Source of the DNA: CAZTZY01 sp964617765 | GTDB lineage: Bacteria; Pseudomonadota; Gammaproteobacteria; Pseudomonadales; DT-91 | Assembly (NCBI GenBank): GCA_964617765.1 | Contig: CAZTZY010000124.1 | Coordinates: forward strand, 1 to 6,485 | Length of the DNA: 6,485 nucleotides | Direction: 5' to 3' | In this document: piece after piece, positions 1 to 3,627 of the stretch | How the letters are laid out: every line of letters begins with the position of its first letter | How positions within the stretch are numbered: position 1 is the first letter of the stretch | Notes under the pieces: generated by a model | Seen by the model: the letters and a program-made list of their open reading frames with translations, nothing else | What the model was told of the DNA's origin: nothing | Database searches by the model: none | Program-made: the position numbers and the translations under genes

Positions 1-77
1 CCTGTGCGGCAGTGAACTGGTCGCACCAGTACGCACGGTGTATTGGTTCTTTCTAAGCTGCCTGTGCGGCAGTGAAC
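1..77 (-). CRISPR. Type I-F CRISPR array, leader-proximal end (array continues past left edge)
   Basis: A complete 28-nt repeat lies at 50-77. The last 17 nt of its plus-strand form recur exactly at 1-17, where the window cuts the second repeat. The spacer between them, 18-49, is 32 nt, the standard I-F length. On the minus strand the repeat begins GTTCACTGCC, contains the stem CTGCC/GGCAG around loop GCACA, and ends CTTAGAAA. This matches I-F repeats, so the array is transcribed leftward. Cas6f cleavage after the stem's last G would leave the 8-nt handle CUUAGAAA. Position 77 is the leader-repeat junction, so this spacer is expected to be the most recently acquired. The number of further spacers cannot be seen. 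Confidence 0.97.
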
Positions 78-97
78 TGAACATTAACAGCAAAAAA

Positions 98-168
98 ATA
101 AGTTACAACAGGCACTTGGCTTTATTCAGGCTGTTTTATGAATAATTTTAAGTGCCTTTGTAACTTAT
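98..168 (-). repeat. Large nested inverted repeat in the leader, followed by a T7 tract
   Basis: The outer arms are 98-117 (ATAAGTTACAACAGGCACTT) and 150-168 (AAGTGCCTTTGTAACTTAT), complementary over 19 positions with a single unpaired base. Inside lies a second perfect 7-bp stem, 122-128 (TTATTCA) with 139-145 (TGAATAA). In the leftward direction the structure ends in seven Ts (98-92, the first belonging to the arm), so it has the outline of an intrinsic terminator pointing at the array, although the loop is long. It could instead be a protein-bound inverted repeat for Cas1-Cas2/3 integration, a block to read-through from the cas operon, or a remnant of a small palindromic element. The pairing is seen directly; the role is not. 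Confidence 0.6.
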
Positions 169-173
169 TGAAT
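161..173 (-). promoter_or_regulatory. Candidate IHF binding site
   Basis: The minus strand reads ATTCAATAAGTTA, which fits the IHF consensus WATCAANNNNTTR at every fixed position except the second. IHF bends the leader during spacer integration in type I-E and I-F systems. The site lies 84-96 bp upstream of the leader-repeat junction and overlaps the right arm of the inverted repeat. AT-rich DNA often gives such near matches, so this is tentative. Confidence 0.35.
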
Positions 174-182
174 AATGAACAG

Positions 183-196
183 ATTTTTAAAGAGCA
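183..196 (-). promoter_or_regulatory. boxA-like antitermination element
   Basis: The minus strand reads TGCTCTTTAAAAAT, one substitution away from the E. coli rrn boxA sequence TGCTCTTTAACAAT. BoxA in nascent RNA recruits Nus factors, and boxA elements in CRISPR leaders are known to protect long arrays from Rho-dependent termination. Its place in the leader, about 105 nt before the first repeat and in the array's sense, fits that role. If it is functional, the array's transcription start must lie to its right, or the array must be read from the cas operon. Confidence 0.6.
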
Positions 197-211
197 AAAA
201 ACATTGGTCAA
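183..211 (-). promoter_or_regulatory. Weak candidate sigma-70 promoter for the array
   Basis: The minus strand has TTGACC at 211-206 (5 of 6 to the -35 consensus), a 17-nt spacer, then AAAAAT at 188-183 (4 of 6 to the -10 consensus). A start near 176 would give about 100 nt of transcribed leader. However, the -10 box overlaps the boxA-like element, which has to be transcribed to act, so the two readings compete. I slightly favour boxA. Confidence 0.25.
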
Positions 212-217
212 CAATGT
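201..217. promoter_or_regulatory. 17-bp dyad, candidate operator in the leader
   Basis: ACATTG and CAATGT form perfect 6-bp half-sites around a 5-bp centre. The centre contains most of the TTGACC hexamer, and the dyad sits just upstream of the boxA-like element. The spacing suits a dimeric DNA-binding protein. No binding protein is identified; the adjacent KilA-N protein is one speculative candidate. Confidence 0.35.
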
Positions 218-835
218 AAAAATTTACCTTATGCCGCAGCTATTCTCCAGGCAATGCCATTACCGATGTTTTCAACAGAATCGTCATTTGCGATATAGCC
301 AAGGCATTCATTTTTTCCAGCCTGTATGTCTGTGGCATTGCCTCAGTGATGTAATGTGCATTCAGTGATTCAAGGTTAGCAAGGCATACCAACTGGTGAA
401 TATTGGCATAATCACGCATGTTTCCCTTGGCTTCGGGATTTTGCTCTCGCCATTGTTTGGCTGTTAATCCGAACAATGCCATATTCAACAGATCAGCCTC
501 GCTGGCATACACAGCACTGATCTGTTGTTTGGTGAGTTTGTCGGGAACCAGATTTTGCTTTATGGCATCGGTCTGGATGTGATAATTCACTTTGGCGAGA
601 TTGCGACGTATATCCCAACCCAGCTGGGCAAATTCCTGTTCCTTCAGGCGCTGGAATTCCTTGATCAGGTACAGCTTGAACTCGACGGAAATCCAGCTGG
701 CAAATTCAAAGGCAATATCCTTTTGAGCATAGGTTCCACCGTATCGACCGGCCTTGGAAATCAAGCCGATAGCACAGGTTTGTTCAATCCATTGCTTGGG
801 GGTAAGGGTAAAACTGTTCAAACCCGCCTCTTTTC

Positions 836-861
836 TAAACCCATCGAATTCGATGGGTTTA
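836..861. repeat. Perfect 26-bp palindrome inside the KilA-N gene
   Basis: Thirteen bases, TAAACCCATCGAA, are followed directly by their exact reverse complement, centred on GAATTC. It lies in codons for FKPIEFDGF of the KilA-N domain. It could act as an operator, extrude as a cruciform, or result from codon choice over a conserved peptide. Confidence 0.9.
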
Positions 862-1004
862 AAATCGGGGTTATTCAGTTGCTCCCAAATTCCCAGAAAC
901 TCAATGGAGTTCCGGTTGCGTAACCAATTGCCAATAATAATGTCTGTACGCTCGGCATTCTTGTAACGGGCGATGTCGGTAATACAAATGTATTCAACGC
1001 CATT

Positions 1005-1020
1005 ATGGGTGTATGGGTGT
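1005..1020. repeat. 8-bp tandem duplication causing the frameshift
   Basis: ATGGGTGT occurs at 1005-1012 and again at 1013-1020, followed by a further partial copy, ATG, at 1021-1023. On the coding strand the unit is ACACCCAT. Eight is not a multiple of three, so the extra copy shifts the frame after His17. Removing one copy restores the KilA-N frame exactly. Confidence 0.95.
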
Positions 1021-1067
1021 ATGTGCCTATGTCCTGCTCAAGAACCTGTAGCTTGTTTTTCATGTTG

Positions 1068-1074
1068 CCTCCTT
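1068..1074 (-). promoter_or_regulatory. Shine-Dalgarno site of the KilA-N gene
   Basis: AAGGAGG lies four bases before ATG 1063-1061, in the short gap after cas6f. It fixes the start at MKNKLQVLEQ and shows the gene is, or recently was, set up for efficient translation from the cas operon transcript. Confidence 0.8.
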
Positions 1075-1091
1075 GGCTTGATATTTTGAAA

Positions 1092-1643
1092 TTAAAACCA
1101 CGGTACTGTGGCCGTTTTTGACAGACCAAAATTATCGAACTGGCCTTCAACTGGAATAGAGCTTAATGCGCCAAACTGAATATACCTGCGATGTTTATGC
1201 CCGTTTGAACCACTTTCAAGTTCAAGGTAAGGGTTATCCAAACCCTTTGAAAACATCTTGGCTTTGTATTCACGCAATTGCTCTGGTGCAATCGTTCCAC
1301 GTTTTATCAAGCGATTCAATTTAGCCTGTGTCATATTGCTTTGTATGCGTGAGATATTACGGTGTTGCACATCGGCAGGTATTTTCTGAGTGTTCGTAAG
1401 CACGCAATAACCCGACAAACCTCCCAGCCAATTCAGTGCCTGTAATTTATCTAACGATTCAGCACTACCATGTAAACGAATTTTACCACCAAGCAAAACT
1501 TTAAAGGCTGGAAAGCTGATGCCGATATTATTAGCATTCAAATCAAACAGTGCTTTATGCAACTTGGTATAAACCTTGTTCAGCAATACGTTTTCAGGCA
1601 TCTCTGCATCGGGTTTTAATGTTATATTAATATAATGATCCAT
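1092..1643 (-). CDS. cas6f: Cas6f (Csy4), crRNA-processing endoribonuclease
   Basis: Cas6f binds the hairpin of each I-F repeat, cuts after it and stays on the 3' end of the mature crRNA as part of the effector. The 183-residue length is close to the 187 of Pseudomonas Csy4. The start MDHYINITLKPDAE and the terminal GLSKTATVPWF are hallmarks of the family. His29, in TKLHKAL, falls at the same position as the catalytic His29 of Pseudomonas Csy4. Counting back from the C terminus, Ser144 corresponds to its Ser148, and Phe172 stands where its Tyr176 would be. A basic stretch at about 108-130 (KLNRLIKRG, then REYKAKM) is the expected RNA-binding helix region but has few arginines. The repeats at the left of the window have the matching stem. 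The start at 1643 is supported by GAGGA about seven bases upstream. The gene begins 16 bp after cas5fv. Confidence 0.97.
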   Translation of the reverse strand: MDHYINITLKPDAEMPENVLLNKVYTKLHKALFDLNANNIGISFPAFKVLLGGKIRLHGSAESLDKLQALNWLGGLSGYCVLTNTQKIPADVQHRNISRIQSNMTQAKLNRLIKRGTIAPEQLREYKAKMFSKGLDNPYLELESGSNGHKHRRYIQFGALSSIPVEGQFDNFGLSKTATVPWF

Positions 1644-1659
1644 TATTATTCCTCACTTA

Positions 1660-2661
1660 TCACACGCGAATATTTGAAACATAAGCCAAACCTTTTTTAC
1701 CAAGATAGAAGCTGGAAACACCGGCATTTTCTATCATCTGTTTTATTTCCATACCCTTTTCCCTGTCTACATTAAGAGTTATGTAAAGCTGGCCACTGGC
1801 TTTGGTAAGGGTAGAGGTCACTTCACCGAGGCCTTTTATTTTTTCCTTCTTCATATAAGGGTTGCCCCAAATGATTTTTCCATTTCCTGTGGTAAATCGC
1901 TTCATGAAATCTTTCTTTGTAAAGCTTCTTTTGGAAATACCACTCAATCCACCAGATTTAGTTCTTGCCGAACTAACATCATACTTAAAACTCAATCTTT
2001 CGAGTTGAATATATAAAGCTGCACAATAGACCATTGATGGTATAACCAAGCCTTTATTGCTTAGATAACTCTCATCAGGATAAATACCTGAAAGTCTTTC
2101 AATAACCGCAAAAGTAGTACCCTCATTAAGCACAGGTTTTAACTTACCCAATTCATCAAATATTGCACATATCTGAAGTGGCTCAAAAGAACGACTTAGT
2201 TGTAGCTCAAAATCTTCCTCTAAAATAAACTGACATAATTCGTCAAATGAAGACTTAAGCACTGACCATAACTCATTGGAATAATCCGACTTAAACATTG
2301 GTTCTTCCGCTTTAATCATTCCAGAAAATGAATTCTGATCAGTACTACCATTCATGTTTCTTATATATACGATCTCACCTGTTTCCTTTTTCCTGTCATC
2401 AAACTCTACCAGCGGCTCAATATCTTTAAAAAAATATTGTCCATTTCTGGCCTGATATAATTTTCGCTGATCACCAATAAGGCGATTCAAAATGCCCATA
2501 ACGGTATCTTTAGTGACATCACGCTTGATGTAATTACCTTCCTTTTTTAATTCCGACATGGATGCAATGAAATTCCTGCCATTTTTCGGTAAATGCTCAT
2601 TGTTAGAGCCATCCAAAAAAGAATTGCGCCACGATGCTTCATAATCAATGATGATTTCCAT
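1660..2661 (-). CDS. cas5fv: Cas5fv, type I-Fv Cascade subunit (crRNA 5' end and PAM recognition)
   Basis: Cas5fv caps the 5' handle of the crRNA. In the I-Fv complex of Shewanella putrefaciens it also takes over PAM recognition from the missing large subunit, through an inserted helical domain. I recognise this protein from its start MEIIIDYEASWRNSFLDGSN, its end around SSFYLGKKGLAYVSN, and its place between the Cas7fv gene and cas6f. Its 333 residues fit. A helix-rich middle, roughly 120-230, is likely the inserted domain. Basic patches at 244-256 and 271-276 (KRSFTKKDFMKRF, KKEKIK) could contact nucleic acid. I place the start at ATG 2661, five bases after AAGGAGG. An in-frame ATG 21 bp upstream at 2682 would add MPSKEAV but lacks a ribosome site and would overlap cas7fv. 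The gene ends in adjacent stops, TGA TAA. The assignment rests on recognition and gene order, not on a search. Confidence 0.9.
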   Translation of the reverse strand: MEIIIDYEASWRNSFLDGSNNEHLPKNGRNFIASMSELKKEGNYIKRDVTKDTVMGILNRLIGDQRKLYQARNGQYFFKDIEPLVEFDDRKKETGEIVYIRNMNGSTDQNSFSGMIKAEEPMFKSDYSNELWSVLKSSFDELCQFILEEDFELQLSRSFEPLQICAIFDELGKLKPVLNEGTTFAVIERLSGIYPDESYLSNKGLVIPSMVYCAALYIQLERLSFKYDVSSARTKSGGLSGISKRSFTKKDFMKRFTTGNGKIIWGNPYMKKEKIKGLGEVTSTLTKASGQLYITLNVDREKGMEIKQMIENAGVSSFYLGKKGLAYVSNIRV

Positions 2662-2666
2662 GACAG

Positions 2667-2673
2667 CCTCCTT
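2667..2673 (-). promoter_or_regulatory. Shine-Dalgarno site that decides the cas5fv start
   Basis: AAGGAGG lies five bases before ATG 2661-2659 and overlaps the cas7fv stop codon (2674-2672). Its position favours that ATG over the in-frame ATG at 2682 and suggests translational coupling of the two subunits. Confidence 0.85.
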
Positions 2674-3616
2674 ACTTGGCATAGAAATAAGTAGCGTATT
2701 CAGATTGGGGTTTTGGATCTATGCTGCTTTCATCACGCTTTATCCGCATCATCTTGTTGCTATCATTGAAATCAACCAGCACTTCATCCACATACATATA
2801 AGATTTAGCCTGGCGAATAGATAATTCAGCAATCATTTGTAACGTGTATTCAACTACTGCTTGTATCGCATCGTTATTTAACAAAATGCCCACTTCTCCT
2901 TCCTCAAAAATAGTACCTTTACGCACATAGTTTGGATGAAACGTAGCTGTGGATTTCAATTGAGGACTCAAGCTTTTTATAAAATCTTGTACGGATTGTG
3001 CAATTTTTTCACCCTCTCCATCTTTGATAATCATGGCGGCTCTATCAAATTTTTTATCCAATGAAATAAATTGCAGTTGCTCGATACTGACAGAACCATA
3101 GGAAATGTATTCTGTATCGCCAAACGTTGTTTTTGAGAAAAATGAGGAGCTATCTCGCTCTCCAGCCTGACCAAACTGTTCAAAATTACCATTACCTAAC
3201 TGATCAACAAAATCTTCCATCAGTAATGGGCTGGTACGCTTACACTGAGTAGAAGGCACAACATAACCGCGAATCAAGCCGGTTATTGAAGCTAAAACAT
3301 TAGTCAAATTTTTATCGGACGCGTAATGCAAATCAAACGCTTGCTCCCTGAACAAATGATGGCGAATACAATTCTGGCTGATATAAAGCGGCGTTAATTT
3401 GAAATCAATATCTGTTGGCTCTTTTCTGTATTTATACCCTGTAACTTTGATACGACCGGATAAATTTGAGTAACCACGAAGCTTGGGAAGGGTATGATTA
3501 TTTACTGTACTACCATCTTCTTGGGCTAAATTCGTAGGTCCATTCCAGTTAACAACACCATGACCTAATGCCTTGATTTTGAAATCCACGCTTTTGATAC
3601 CTGTTACTTTTTCCAT
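2672..3616 (-). CDS. cas7fv: Cas7fv, type I-Fv Cascade backbone subunit
   Basis: Cas7fv polymerises along the spacer part of the crRNA and forms the helical backbone of the minimal I-Fv effector, which has neither Cas8f nor a separate small subunit. The 314-residue protein opens with MEKVTGIKSVDFKIKALGHG. It carries the NWNGPTNL segment at 23-30, QNCIRHHLFREQAFDLHY at 81-98, and a helix-forming segment near 250-275 ahead of a strand ending YVDEVLVDF. It has no membrane segment or signal peptide. It is not the canonical Cas7f (Csy3) in my reading; position directly after cas2/3 and before the Cas5fv gene matches the I-Fv order known from Shewanella. The start at 3616 follows AGGAG, which adjoins the cas2/3 stop, leaving an 11-bp gap. 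The variant assignment is strong from context and moderate from the sequence alone. Confidence 0.88.
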   Translation of the reverse strand: MEKVTGIKSVDFKIKALGHGVVNWNGPTNLAQEDGSTVNNHTLPKLRGYSNLSGRIKVTGYKYRKEPTDIDFKLTPLYISQNCIRHHLFREQAFDLHYASDKNLTNVLASITGLIRGYVVPSTQCKRTSPLLMEDFVDQLGNGNFEQFGQAGERDSSSFFSKTTFGDTEYISYGSVSIEQLQFISLDKKFDRAAMIIKDGEGEKIAQSVQDFIKSLSPQLKSTATFHPNYVRKGTIFEEGEVGILLNNDAIQAVVEYTLQMIAELSIRQAKSYMYVDEVLVDFNDSNKMMRIKRDESSIDPKPQSEYATYFYAK

Positions 3617-3627
3617 GCCACTCTCCT

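Larger units (their letters stand above)
78..239 (-). promoter_or_regulatory. CRISPR leader
   Basis: This is the 162-bp AT-rich non-coding stretch between the stop codon of the KilA-N gene and the first repeat. It lies on the side from which the array is transcribed. In minus-strand order it holds a 17-bp dyad (217-201), a boxA-like element (196-183), an IHF-like site (173-161), a long nested inverted repeat (168-98) and a T7 tract (98-92). The short plus-strand ORF starting at 138 has no recognisable content and runs antisense into the KilA-N gene. Leader identity is inferred from position, repeat orientation and composition. Its role in spacer integration is established for I-F systems generally. 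Confidence 0.82.
240..1063 (-). pseudogene. KilA-N domain DNA-binding protein, frameshifted by an 8-bp tandem duplication
   Basis: KilA-N is a small DNA-binding domain common in phages, large DNA viruses and bacterial proteins of viral origin. Starting at ATG 1063, with AAGGAGG four bases upstream, the frame reads MKNKLQVLEQDIGTYTH and then shifts; the out-of-frame peptide stops at 875 after 62 residues. Skipping one 8-bp unit (1005-1012) restores NGVEYICITDIARYKN and a continuous 271-residue protein to the TAG at 242-240. In that form the KilA-N domain spans roughly residues 18-130, with WLRNRNSIEFLGIWEQ, SFTLTPKQWIEQ and GGTYAQKDIAFEFASWIS. A helical C-terminal region follows, containing ASEADLLNMALFGLTAKQW and RDYANIHQLVCLANLESLNA. 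The rest of the frame is clean, so the break looks recent or switchable. The gene lies 28 bp after cas6f in operon orientation. Sampled 60-bp lines are richer in GC (27-32 of 60) than cas lines (20-22 of 60), suggesting separate acquisition. A link to CRISPR function is inference only. Confidence 0.9.

Noticed and set aside
78..181. Insertion of a small mobile palindromic element flanked by TGAACA at 78-83 and 176-181
   Set aside because: A 6-bp match is weak, the flanks do not abut the inverted-repeat ends, and no transposase-type termini are visible.
525..923. 132-codon plus-strand ORF, with further plus-strand ORFs at 138-368, 754-966 and 5194-5382
   Set aside because: They lie antisense to recognisable minus-strand genes or the leader, have no recognisable domain and no operon context.
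875..1150. 91-codon minus-strand ORF covering the start of the KilA-N gene
   Set aside because: It joins an out-of-frame piece of cas6f to the first 17 codons of the KilA-N gene and then runs out of frame after the 8-bp duplication.
1901..1916. 16-bp exact direct repeat shared with 4151-4166 (cas5fv and cas3)
   Set aside because: It encodes a similar KDFM peptide in both genes and shows no extension or flanking symmetry, so it is most likely chance in AT-rich coding DNA.
2662..2682. Upstream in-frame start of cas5fv at 2682
   Set aside because: It has no ribosome-binding site and would overlap cas7fv; the ATG at 2661 has an ideal one and gives the family-like N terminus.
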